Shown here piece after piece: positions 8,728 through 16,613 of a stretch of DNA of 64,000 nt. A model generated the notes under the pieces. It saw nothing but the letters and a program-made list of their open reading frames with translations. It was not told the DNA's origin and did no database searches. Within the stretch, counting starts at the first letter, position 1. Every line of letters begins with the position of its first letter. Source of the DNA: Hymenobacter sp. UV11 (GTDB lineage: Bacteria > Bacteroidota > Bacteroidia > Cytophagales > Hymenobacteraceae). The position numbers and the translations under genes were made by a program. The stretch spans positions 248,001 to 312,000 of the forward strand of contig NZ_SRII01000007.1 in assembly GCF_004684095.1 (NCBI RefSeq), read 5' to 3'.

Positions 8728-9127
8728 GTAGTTAATTAAGTGGCTCCTATTCGAGGTGCAAGTTATGGGCCTGTTTAGGTAAAAGCTACTGCCCCACCAC
8801 AACAATAAAATGCTAACTCATTGATTCGCAGAAGTAATAGTTTTTGAACTGAAAAAAATTGTACATTATGCATAAAACGAAAATAATTAGCGATGTAAAA
8901 TATTTGAGAACAAAGTGTAAAATAAGTAACAAAAACAAAATTAATTGTCGATAATTTATTAAAAGTGAAATGTGATTTTATAGATACCGTAAGGCTCTTA
9001 TAAATTTCTTCTTCGCTTACGAGGCTTTGTCAATAGTTATATTTTTTATTCATAAAATAGTTATTGCTCAAGCTGTTCTTAGCAGCCTTAAAAAATGGCT
9101 TTTTTCAGCCATTCGTATCTTTGCTTT
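8728..9127. other. AT-rich divergent intergenic region
   Basis: Four hundred bases between the HMA-like gene and the BLUF gene, strikingly AT-rich against GC-rich surroundings, especially 8800-9100. No ORF or RNA gene was recognised. It includes a nine-base direct repeat AATAGTTAT (9032-9040 and 9056-9064) and a small palindrome around ATGCAT (near 8870). It probably holds promoters for both flanking transcripts. Confidence 0.6.
9116..9123 (+). promoter_or_regulatory. -7 promoter element TATCTTTG before the BLUF gene
   Basis: Exact TAnnTTTG match ending 4 nt before the ATG at 9128. If used, the mRNA would be leaderless or nearly so. Confidence 0.45.
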
Positions 9128-9607
9128 ATGCCGCTGCATCATCTCATTTACGAAAGCCAAGCCACCCAGCCGCTAACCGAAGCCGACCTGCTACTGCTGC
9201 TGCAACAGGCCCGCGCTTATAACCAAGCCAATGAGTTGACTGGCTTGCTGCTTTATGCGTCCGACGGCCACTTTCTGCAGGTGCTGGAAGGGCCGATGGA
9301 AGTACTGCACCAGCTATACTTTGAACGCATTGCGCACGACCCTCGCCACCATCGGCTGCAGCTGCTGGCAGCGGGCGTGCTCGAACGGCGGCGCTTCAGC
9401 GATTGGCACATGGGGTTTCGGTTTGCTACCCCCGAAGCGCTCGGCGAGCTGACGGGGCACTTTAATACGGCCGATGCCACGTTTCTACTCCCTTTGCTGC
9501 ACAACCTGCCCAGCCCACTGCTCGATAAGCTGCTCGACTACGTGCAGTATACCGCCCCCAGCGCTGACCTAGAAGAAACGCGCCAGCTACCATCGGCGCG
9601 CGAGTAG
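9128..9607 (+). CDS. BLUF-domain blue-light sensor protein (short, single domain)
   Basis: A 159-aa protein almost wholly made of one BLUF (FAD-binding blue-light) domain. Diagnostic residues are present: Tyr in HHLIYESQA, Asn in ARAYNQANELTG, Gln in HFLQVLEGP, and the Trp-x-Met pair in DWHMGF; DPRHHRLQL is also family typical. After residue about 95 there is only a helical cap (LLHNLPSPLLDKLLDYVQYT), with no output domain, so signalling is expected through a protein partner. I chose the ATG at 9128 since the BLUF fold starts there and the -7 box lies just upstream; an ATG at 9095 would precede that promoter. No partner gene is evident beside it; parC follows 200 nt later with its own -7 box. 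Confidence 0.88.
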   Translation: MPLHHLIYESQATQPLTEADLLLLLQQARAYNQANELTGLLLYASDGHFLQVLEGPMEVLHQLYFERIAHDPRHHRLQLLAAGVLERRRFSDWHMGFRFATPEALGELTGHFNTADATFLLPLLHNLPSPLLDKLLDYVQYTAPSADLEETRQLPSARE

Positions 9608-9769
9608 CTTTGCCTCTGGTTGGTGGCAGGGCGGCGGTTTCAGGTTGGAGTCATCAACTGTTTGCTAGTGTGGTTAGTAACCTGAATCTGGGGTGTGGCT
9701 AATATTTTTGGGAACTTTACGGCTGGTATCAGTATTAATTTAACTGGTGTATTGCCCCCTTTTTTACGG

Positions 9770-9777
9770 TACTTTTG
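9770..9777 (+). promoter_or_regulatory. -7 promoter element TACTTTTG before parC
   Basis: Exact TAnnTTTG match 30 nt upstream of the GTG at 9808. A TTG at 9752-9754 is a possible upstream element, although its 15-nt spacing is short for the published -33/-7 layout. The box overlaps an in-frame TTG at 9775, which argues against that codon as the start. Confidence 0.5.
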
Positions 9778-9807
9778 ACGGCAGCTTGCCGATTTACGTT
9801 TTTTCCA

Positions 9808-12774
9808 GTGGCTACTTCTACCCCTCCCGCTTCCGACGCTTCTACTCCCGACTACCTTCAACCGGGTGACTCGCTGGACTTTGACTTGCCCGAACCAGCC
9901 CGCGCGGCCCACGATGCAACGGCCGAAACACCAGTACCCGAAGTAGCCGATGATGCGGCGCAGGCTGTAGCCCACGCGCTGTTTGGCGAAGAGGCGGCCG
10001 ATGAAGCGGAAGCCGAAGAGGCTACTACTGAGGCGGAACCCGACTCGCCGCAGGAAGCCACCGTGGAGGAAGAGCCCAAATTTGCCCCCGGCGAAGTTAT
10101 TCACGACGTGAACAGCGTGCGGGGCATGTACCAGAACTGGTTTCTGGACTACGCCAGCTACGTGATTCTGGAGCGTGCCGTGCCTGCCGTGGAGGATGGC
10201 CTGAAGCCCGTGCAGCGGCGCATTCTGCACGCGATGAATGAGATGGACGATGGCCGCCTCAACAAGGTGGCTAATATCATCGGCCAGACTATGCAGTACC
10301 ACCCGCACGGCGACGCCAGCATCGGCGATGCCATCGTGAACCTGGGCCAGAAGGACCTGCTCATCGACCACCAGGGTAACTGGGGCGACGTGCGCACCGG
10401 CGACTCGGCCGCCGCGGCGCGCTACATCGAGGCCCGCCTCAGCAAGTTTGCCCTCGAAGTGGTGTTCAACCCCGACATCACCGATTGGCAGATGAGCTAC
10501 GACGGTCGCAAGCGCGAGCCCGTCACGCTGCCCGTTAAGTTCCCGCTGCTACTGGCGCAGGGGGTAGAGGGTATCGCCGTGGGCCTGAGTACCAAGATTA
10601 TGCCGCACAACTTTCGCGAGCTGTGCCAGGCCAGTGTAGCGGTGCTGCGCGGGAAGGAATTTCAGCTTCACCCCGACTTTCCAACCGGCGGCCTGGCTGA
10701 TATCAGTAATTACCAGAGCGGGCAGCGCGGCGGGCGCATCCGGCTGCGAGCCACGATTGAGAAGGTTGATAAGACGCTGCTCATCATCCGCGACATTCCG
10801 TACGGTACTACTACTACGGCGCTCATGGAGAGCATTGTAAAGGCGTCAGAAGCCAATAAAATCAAGATTAAGAAGGTGGTGGACAACACCGCCGCGCTGG
10901 TCGAGATTCAGGTGCAGCTGCCGCCCGGCATCAGCCCCGACCTCACCATCGACGCGCTCTACGCCTTCACCGATTGTGAAATCTCCCTTTCGCCCAACAC
11001 CTGCGTCATCATCGACGACAAGCCGCGCTTCGTGAGCGTGGAGGACATGCTGCGCCTGAGCACCGGCAAAACCGTGCGCCTGCTGGAGCGTGAGCTCGAA
11101 ATCAGGCAGCAGGAATTACAGGAAAAGTGGCACTCTGCCTCGCTGGAGAAGATTTTCATTGAAAATCGCATCTACCGTAAAATTGAGGAGTGCGAAACCT
11201 GGGAGCAGATTCTGGAAACCATCGACGCGGGCCTTAAGAAGTTTGTGCGCGTGGAAGGGGAGAAGCTCAAGGCCAATGACTTGCGCCTGGTAATTCGCCG
11301 GCCGGTGAGCGAAGACGACCTCACGCGCCTCACCGAAATTCGCATCAAGCGCATCTCAAAGTTCGACGGGTTCAAGGCCGAGGAATATATTCAGAAGCTC
11401 GACGCCGAGCTGGCCGAAGTGGCCGACAACCTCGCCAATATCACGCGCTACGCCATCGCCTACTTCGAGAACCTGCTCAAAAAGTATGGGGTAGGGCGCG
11501 AGCGCAAGACTCAGCTGCGTACCTTCGATATAGTTACGGCACAGAAAGTTGCGGTGGCCAACCAGAAGCTCTACGTGAACCGCCAGGATGGCTTCGTGGG
11601 CTACGGGCTGAAGAAGGACGAGTTCGTGACCGACTGCTCGGACCTCGATGATATCATCGCCATTCGGCGCGACGGCACGTTTATGGTGACCAAGATTGCG
11701 GAGAAGACCTTCGTGGGCAAGGATATTCTGCACGTGGGCGTCTACAACAAGAACGACGACCGGCTGGTGTACAACATGGTGTACGTGGACGGCGCCAGCG
11801 GCATCAGCTTCGCCAAGCGCTTCTTGGTATCGGGCATCACGCGCGACAAAATCTACGACCTTACCAAAGGCACCAAGGGTACTAAAACACTGTATCTCAC
11901 GGCTAATCCTAATTCGGAGAGCGAAACCGTGGCCGTGCAGCTTTCGGACAAGGCACCGGCGCGGGTCAAGCAGTTCGAGTTCGATTTTGCCGAGCTGGCC
12001 ATCAAGGGCAAGGGCTCGATGGGCAATATCGTAACCAAGCAGCTAATTAAGAAAATTACCCAGAAGTCGCTGGGCGACAGCACACTGGGGGGTAGGGAAG
12101 TGTTTTTCGACAGCGTGGTGGGCAAGCTCAACCACACCAACCACGGCCGCTACCTGGGCACCTTCGATACCGAGCACCTGGTGCTGGTGGTGTACAAAGA
12201 CGGCTCGTACGAATTGACTCCACCTTCCACGGCCACGCACTTCGACGTGCCCAACATCGTGCTGCTGCGTAAGCTGGAGCCCGATACCGTGGTGAGTGCC
12301 GTGTACGTAGATGGCGAGTCCAAAACCCACTATGTCAAGCGTTTTCACATTGAAACCACGACATTGGAGAAGCGCTTTACCTTCATATCCGAAAGCAAGG
12401 GCTCGAAGTTACTGGCCGCCAGCAGCTTTGCCGAGCCGGTGGTAGAAATCAAGCTCCAGCGCGATAAAAAGGCCGATAAAGAAACTGAGTCCCTGCGCCT
12501 CGACCAGTTTATCGAAGTAAAAGGCTGGAAGGCAATGGGTAATAAGCTCAGCTATTACAAAATTCATAACCTGAGCTTGCTCACCGACGAAGGCCCCGAG
12601 CCGGTTCGCCGCGAAGTCAAGCGCCGTGGCACTACCAAGCCCGAGGGGGGTAGCGACGTGGCCAGCGAAGTTCCCGAGCTGCCCATGTCCGTAGACGTAA
12701 CCGAGGAGGAGGTAGCCCAATCGCAGGCGCTGCTGCGGCGGCCCAAGGCGCAGCTAGGGCTGTTTTCTGGCTAG
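9808..12774 (+). CDS. parC: DNA topoisomerase IV subunit A (GyrA/ParC family)
   Basis: A 988-aa breakage-reunion subunit. The family core begins only near residue 100 (VNSVRGMYQNWFLDYASYVI); before it lies an acidic, Ala/Glu-rich, probably disordered extension. The winged-helix active site is clear, with the catalytic Tyr near residue 206 in AAARYIEARLSKFA; further landmarks are QYHPHGDASIGDAIV and GLSTKIMPHNFRE. The C-terminal region has repeated beta-pinwheel strands (GYGLKKDEFV, KGKGSMGNIV, HGRYLGTFDT), ending in an Arg/Lys-rich tail. It is the partner of parE. The GTG start is chosen because the -7 box lies upstream of it and overlaps the alternative TTG at 9775. Confidence 0.92.
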   Translation: MATSTPPASDASTPDYLQPGDSLDFDLPEPARAAHDATAETPVPEVADDAAQAVAHALFGEEAADEAEAEEATTEAEPDSPQEATVEEEPKFAPGEVIHDVNSVRGMYQNWFLDYASYVILERAVPAVEDGLKPVQRRILHAMNEMDDGRLNKVANIIGQTMQYHPHGDASIGDAIVNLGQKDLLIDHQGNWGDVRTGDSAAAARYIEARLSKFALEVVFNPDITDWQMSYDGRKREPVTLPVKFPLLLAQGVEGIAVGLSTKIMPHNFRELCQASVAVLRGKEFQLHPDFPTGGLADISNYQSGQRGGRIRLRATIEKVDKTLLIIRDIPYGTTTTALMESIVKASEANKIKIKKVVDNTAALVEIQVQLPPGISPDLTIDALYAFTDCEISLSPNTCVIIDDKPRFVSVEDMLRLSTGKTVRLLERELEIRQQELQEKWHSASLEKIFIENRIYRKIEECETWEQILETIDAGLKKFVRVEGEKLKANDLRLVIRRPVSEDDLTRLTEIRIKRISKFDGFKAEEYIQKLDAELAEVADNLANITRYAIAYFENLLKKYGVGRERKTQLRTFDIVTAQKVAVANQKLYVNRQDGFVGYGLKKDEFVTDCSDLDDIIAIRRDGTFMVTKIAEKTFVGKDILHVGVYNKNDDRLVYNMVYVDGASGISFAKRFLVSGITRDKIYDLTKGTKGTKTLYLTANPNSESETVAVQLSDKAPARVKQFEFDFAELAIKGKGSMGNIVTKQLIKKITQKSLGDSTLGGREVFFDSVVGKLNHTNHGRYLGTFDTEHLVLVVYKDGSYELTPPSTATHFDVPNIVLLRKLEPDTVVSAVYVDGESKTHYVKRFHIETTTLEKRFTFISESKGSKLLAASSFAEPVVEIKLQRDKKADKETESLRLDQFIEVKGWKAMGNKLSYYKIHNLSLLTDEGPEPVRREVKRRGTTKPEGGSDVASEVPELPMSVDVTEEEVAQSQALLRRPKAQLGLFSG

Positions 12775-12816
12775 GAGCTGGCACGTAGCCGGGAGCTGCG
12801 CCGTTATTGAGGAGCT

Positions 12817-13779
12817 ATGCCATTGGGTCGCGTTAAAATAGGGGTGTTGGTGCTGGGCCTGCTGGGGTGGGGTAGCCCGCGCGTGGCCGCGGCGCAGAAG
12901 GCCACCACTACGTCGCAGCCCTCGTTCCCGGCCATGCCCGAGGGGGCGGAGCTGGTGAGCCAGCCGACTACCCGCACTTCGTTGGCCCCCGACTCGGTAG
13001 CCCTGCGTCGGCACTTGCGCCAGGCCGCCGCGCTGCAAGCCAAGTACCAAGACTCGGAAGCGCTGGCCCAGTACCAGGAAGCGCTCAAGCTCAACGCGCG
13101 CAATTACACGGGCCTGTGGCAGGCGGCCGTGCTCAGCGTACGTATCGGCAACCGCTACTCGGACGAAACCCGCAAAAAGGCGTATTTCAGCGCGGCGCGC
13201 GACTATGCCACTCGCGCCGTGGCCGTGCACCCGCTGGGCGGCGAAAGCAACTACGCTCTGGCGCTGGCCCTCTTTAGCGAGGCTGGCTTGCTAAGCGCCC
13301 GCGACCGCTTGCGAATTTTCAAGGAGCTGCGCACGCCGGTTTTTCTGGCCGTAGAGCACCGGCCCGACCTGCCCGAGGCCTGGCAGCTGCTGGGCCGCTG
13401 GCACTACCGCGTGGCGCACTACAACGTGCTGGAAAAGACCTTTTCGCGCATTGTGCTGGGCGGCTACCCCCAGGGAGCCTCCACTAAAAAGGCTGTTTTG
13501 GCCCTCGAAAAAGCCCGGCAGCTCGACTCAACGCGTATTCAATACTGCTACGACCTGGCCCGGATATACAAGTACCAGGGCCAGCGCCGCCGCGCCATTC
13601 GGGTGCTTCAGGAGGCCATCAAGCTGCCTACCTATACCAGCGAGGACCTGGCCATGAACCGCTTGTGCCAGCAGCTGCTACCCCCCCTGCTGCGGGCCGT
13701 GGCCCGGCGCGACCGCCTGCACGCCCGCTGGTATGAGAGCTTGCGAGCCACGCCTGCCACGAGCACCACCGGCCAGTAA
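12817..13779 (+). CDS. Exported TPR-repeat protein
   Basis: A 320-aa protein with signal peptide VLVLGLLGWGSPRVAAAQ. Two or more tetratricopeptide-like units can be read: AAALQAKYQDSEALAQYQEALKLNARN (split as helix A/B) and a later DLARIYKYQGQRRRAIRVLQEAIKL. A GAGGAG-like purine stretch precedes the ATG. TPR proteins mediate protein contacts; the partner is unknown. The gene follows parC by 42 nt and may be transcribed with it, and ends in a strong palindromic terminator. Confidence 0.75.
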   Translation: MPLGRVKIGVLVLGLLGWGSPRVAAAQKATTTSQPSFPAMPEGAELVSQPTTRTSLAPDSVALRRHLRQAAALQAKYQDSEALAQYQEALKLNARNYTGLWQAAVLSVRIGNRYSDETRKKAYFSAARDYATRAVAVHPLGGESNYALALALFSEAGLLSARDRLRIFKELRTPVFLAVEHRPDLPEAWQLLGRWHYRVAHYNVLEKTFSRIVLGGYPQGASTKKAVLALEKARQLDSTRIQYCYDLARIYKYQGQRRRAIRVLQEAIKLPTYTSEDLAMNRLCQQLLPPLLRAVARRDRLHARWYESLRATPATSTTGQ

Positions 13780-13828
13780 CAGAAGGGGCCCGGCTACTGC
13801 AGTAGCCGGGCCCCTTCTGTTACTGGCC
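13771..13828. terminator. 58-bp perfect palindrome between convergent genes
   Basis: Arms 13771-13799 and 13800-13828 are exact reverse complements with no spacer (CTACTG|CAGTAG at the centre). The left arm includes the stop codon of the TPR gene. It probably terminates both that gene and the carbonic anhydrase gene; there is no strong T-run, so the long stem itself would do most of the work. Confidence 0.75.
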
Positions 13829-13850
13829 ATTCTATTTTAGTGAGCTGAGC

Positions 13851-14642
13851 CTAAGCGCCTACCCGCTCGGGCACGGACTCGTGGTTGCTAAACTGCGCAT
13901 CCTGGTAGTTGCTGCCCTCTTCCTCGGGACTAGGCTCGTCGGCCGGGGCGGCGCCAGCGTCAGCTACCTGCGCCGCCTGCGTGCCGTAGATGTGCGCCAT
14001 GTCGCTGATAACGGTCTGGCCGCTCACTTCCAGGTCCTTGAGGCGCCCGTCGGCAATGTCGTATACGAGGCCGTGCAGGCGGGGTGGGTTGTCGCTGCGC
14101 ATCGCATTCTGGATGATGTTGGTTTTGGCCAGGTTGCGAATTTGCTCCACAACGTTGAGTTCCACGAGGCGGCGTAGGCGCTGGGTTTCGTTGGGGATGC
14201 GCAGCAGCTCGGTTTCATGCAGGCGCACCACATCGCGGATATTCACCAGCCAGTTGTCAATCAGGCCATACTGCTTATCGGCGGCGGCGGCGGCTACCCC
14301 CCCGCAGCCGTAGTGGCCCACTACCAGAATATCGCGCACGCCCAATACTTCTACCGCGTATTGCAATACGCTGAGCAGGTTCATATCGGTGTGCACCACC
14401 ATGTTGGCGATGTTGCGGTGCACAAACATCTCGCCCGGCCCGGTGCCCGTAATGCCCGAAGCAGGTACCCGCGAGTCGGAGCAGCCGATGAACAGGTAGC
14501 GCGGCTGCTGGCCATCTGCCAGGCGCTTAAAAAAGTTAGGGTCTTCGGCGTTGCGGTCGGCCACCCATTTGCGGTTGTTGGCCAGAATGTCCTGCACGCC
14601 GCCAGTAGTGGGAATAACGGCTTGGTTGAAATACGTGTTCAT
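13851..14642 (-). CDS. Beta-class carbonic anhydrase
   Basis: A 263-aa cytosolic zinc enzyme that interconverts CO2 and bicarbonate. The zinc ligands Cys, His and Cys stand in CSDSRV and VGHYGCGG, and the Asp-Arg dyad is in CSDSRVP; the nearby GEMFVHRNIANMV is family typical. A polar, acidic tail (EPSPEEEGSNYQD) follows the catalytic domain. The ATG at 14642 begins the conserved part; ten upstream residues to another ATG are hydrophobic and less likely. The gene lies 47 nt downstream of a SulP transporter on the same strand, so the two form an operon that probably takes up and equilibrates bicarbonate. Confidence 0.92.
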   Translation of the reverse strand: MNTYFNQAVIPTTGGVQDILANNRKWVADRNAEDPNFFKRLADGQQPRYLFIGCSDSRVPASGITGTGPGEMFVHRNIANMVVHTDMNLLSVLQYAVEVLGVRDILVVGHYGCGGVAAAAADKQYGLIDNWLVNIRDVVRLHETELLRIPNETQRLRRLVELNVVEQIRNLAKTNIIQNAMRSDNPPRLHGLVYDIADGRLKDLEVSGQTVISDMAHIYGTQAAQVADAGAAPADEPSPEEEGSNYQDAQFSNHESVPERVGA

Positions 14643-14689
14643 AAAGAAGAAAACAGGGGAATAGATGAACAAAAAATAGCGGCCAGCAG

Positions 14690-16330
14690 CTAGTGGCCCA
14701 CCATGGCTACCTGCGTAATGCCGCGTAGCTCCAGGTCGATGCCCCGCGCCGGGGCCGCCTGCCGAAACGCCTCGATGGCTTCGAGCACGTCGTGGTCAAT
14801 AACGTCGGAGCGGGAGCCATCGAGTAGGACGCGGCTGCCGCTGGGCAGCTGCTCCAGCGTGGTTACAATGCTGGCCTTGTTGAGGAAAGATACGTGCTCG
14901 GGCAAGCGCAGGTGCAGCACGCTGTGGATGTCGTCGGGGTTAAGGTCGGTTTCATCGCGCCGCAGGTAGGAGCCGGCTTTGGCGTTGTCCTTCAGAATGA
15001 AGAAAAAGCCCAGCACCAGCCCGATGCTCACACCCTTGAGCAAATCGGTAAACAGCACCGCCACGATGGTAATAATGAACGGCCCAAACTGCGCCCAGCC
15101 CAGCTGCCACTGCTGGCGATAGAGTGCCGGCTTGGTCAGCTTGAAGCCCACCACCAGCAGCACCGCCGCCAACGCCGCCAGCGGAATCATGTTTAGCAAC
15201 GCGCCCAGAAACAAGAGGCTTGTCAACAAAAGAATACCGTGAATAAAAGCCGCCAGCTTGGTTTGTCCGCCGGCCGCGATATTGGCCGATGAGCGCACGA
15301 TAACAGCCGTGAGGGGTAGGCCGCCCAGCAGGCCGCTTACCAAGTTGCCCGCGCCCTGGGCCAGCAGCTCGCGGTTGGTGGGCGTGTGGCGCTTGTGCGG
15401 GTCGAGGTTGTCCACGGCCTCCACACTAAGCAGCGTTTCGAGCGAGGCCACGATGGCGATGGTGAAAGCTACGCCGTAGGTAGCCGGGTTGCGCAGGGCG
15501 CTGAAATCGGGAAAAATCATCTCGCTCGCCAGCTGGCCCAGTGAGGTCACCACGGGCAGCTTTACCAAGTGCTGAGGCCGCACCTGCCAGGCCGGAGCTA
15601 CCTGTTGCAGCAGCCAGTTGAGAGCCACGGCCGCCAGCACGGCCACCAGGGCGCCCGGCACCAGCCGGGCCCAGGGCTGCCGGCGCACCGGCGCGCTGCC
15701 CCACAGCAGCACCAGCGCCAGCCCTACCCCCCCCACCAGCACCGAGCCGGGGCTGATGTGCCGCGCTGCCGCACCAATGGCCGAGAAGGTGTTCTGGCCA
15801 TTGAATTGCAGAAAGTCCATGTCCTCGAAGTAATCCGTGTCGGCCCCGAGAAAGTGCGGCAGCTGCTTCAATATTAAGATGATGCCAATGGCGGCCAACA
15901 TGCCGCGAATAACTGCCGCCGGAAAGTACAGCGCAATAATACCCGCCCGCGCCACGCCCAGCAGCACCTGAATAGCCCCCGCCACGACCGTAGCCGCCAG
16001 CACCGCCGGCCACGAGCCCAGCGTGGAAATGGCCGACAGAATAACCACCGTGAGGCCCGCCGCTGGCCCACTCACGCTCACCGCCGAGCCACTGAGCACG
16101 CTCACTAGCAGCCCGCCCACGATGCCCGATACCATGCCCGCCAGCAAGGGTGCGCCCGAAGCCAGCGAAATGCCCAGGCACAGTGGCAGCGCCACTAAAA
16201 ACACCACTAGCCCCGCCGGCGCATCTTGGCCAATTGACCCGAATATGGAGGCCTTTGGCACGGGCGGAACCGGGGGCACTGTGGGGGCAATGGGGGTGCC
16301 CGTGCGCGCCGGAACAGAGCTTACTTGCAT
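14690..16330 (-). CDS. SulP-family anion transporter (probable bicarbonate or sulfate uptake)
   Basis: A 546-aa inner-membrane permease with about 10-14 hydrophobic segments. Visible SulP features: a first core segment (GLVVFLVALPLCLGISLASGAPLLAGM), split here by description only; GPAAGLTVV; the PLTAVIVRSSANIAAGGQT region; and a cytosolic C-terminal STAS domain (LRLPEHVSFLNKASIVTTLE, LLDGSRSDVIDHDVLEAIE). The family carries sulfate, bicarbonate or other anions. Pairing with a carbonic anhydrase gene directly downstream points to bicarbonate, as for BicA-type transporters; this is inference. The promoter region has an array of 11-bp-phased TTAA boxes. Confidence 0.88.
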   Translation of the reverse strand: MQVSSVPARTGTPIAPTVPPVPPVPKASIFGSIGQDAPAGLVVFLVALPLCLGISLASGAPLLAGMVSGIVGGLLVSVLSGSAVSVSGPAAGLTVVILSAISTLGSWPAVLAATVVAGAIQVLLGVARAGIIALYFPAAVIRGMLAAIGIILILKQLPHFLGADTDYFEDMDFLQFNGQNTFSAIGAAARHISPGSVLVGGVGLALVLLWGSAPVRRQPWARLVPGALVAVLAAVALNWLLQQVAPAWQVRPQHLVKLPVVTSLGQLASEMIFPDFSALRNPATYGVAFTIAIVASLETLLSVEAVDNLDPHKRHTPTNRELLAQGAGNLVSGLLGGLPLTAVIVRSSANIAAGGQTKLAAFIHGILLLTSLLFLGALLNMIPLAALAAVLLVVGFKLTKPALYRQQWQLGWAQFGPFIITIVAVLFTDLLKGVSIGLVLGFFFILKDNAKAGSYLRRDETDLNPDDIHSVLHLRLPEHVSFLNKASIVTTLEQLPSGSRVLLDGSRSDVIDHDVLEAIEAFRQAAPARGIDLELRGITQVAMVGH

Positions 16331-16391
16331 AAAATACTTGCGTGAGGGTGGGTAGGAAGGGGGCCGCGACCAGAAACCTGGTTTGTAGCTA

Positions 16392-16469
16392 CAAGTGTAC
16401 CTCAGCGCAATTAAGATGAAATTAAAGTGAAGTTAAAAAGAAATTAAAAAGTTAATATTCTGTAATTAA
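16392..16469 (-). promoter_or_regulatory. Promoter of sulP-carbonic anhydrase operon with phased TTAA boxes
   Basis: TTAA starts at 16411, 16422, 16433 and 16444 (exactly 11 bp apart) and again at 16466 (22 bp on). The units share a TTAA-RRWGAAR-like context. On the minus strand a near-consensus -7 box TACACTTG (16399-16392) lies 11 nt beyond the last TTAA. Direct repeats at one helical turn next to the core promoter are how OmpR/PhoB-family regulators bind. The whole 283-nt gap (16331-16613) has no gene; 16385-16500 is AT-rich. Confidence 0.6.
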
Positions 16470-16613
16470 ATAAGTTATGCTACTTGAAAAAGCAATAATT
16501 TGCTAAGTGACTGACTGCCTGTGGGGCGGCACAGCAGGCATGAGCGTGCGCTGCCAACCGCGTGTAGCGAGGGGGTAGGGCAGTGGCTGGCGGCTAGCAG
16601 AACAACAATCGGG

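Noticed and set aside
8728-8805. 26-codon upstream extension of the HMA-like gene
   Set aside because: Encoded in AT-rich intergenic DNA, and it would bury the hydrophobic leader that begins directly after the GTG at 8727.
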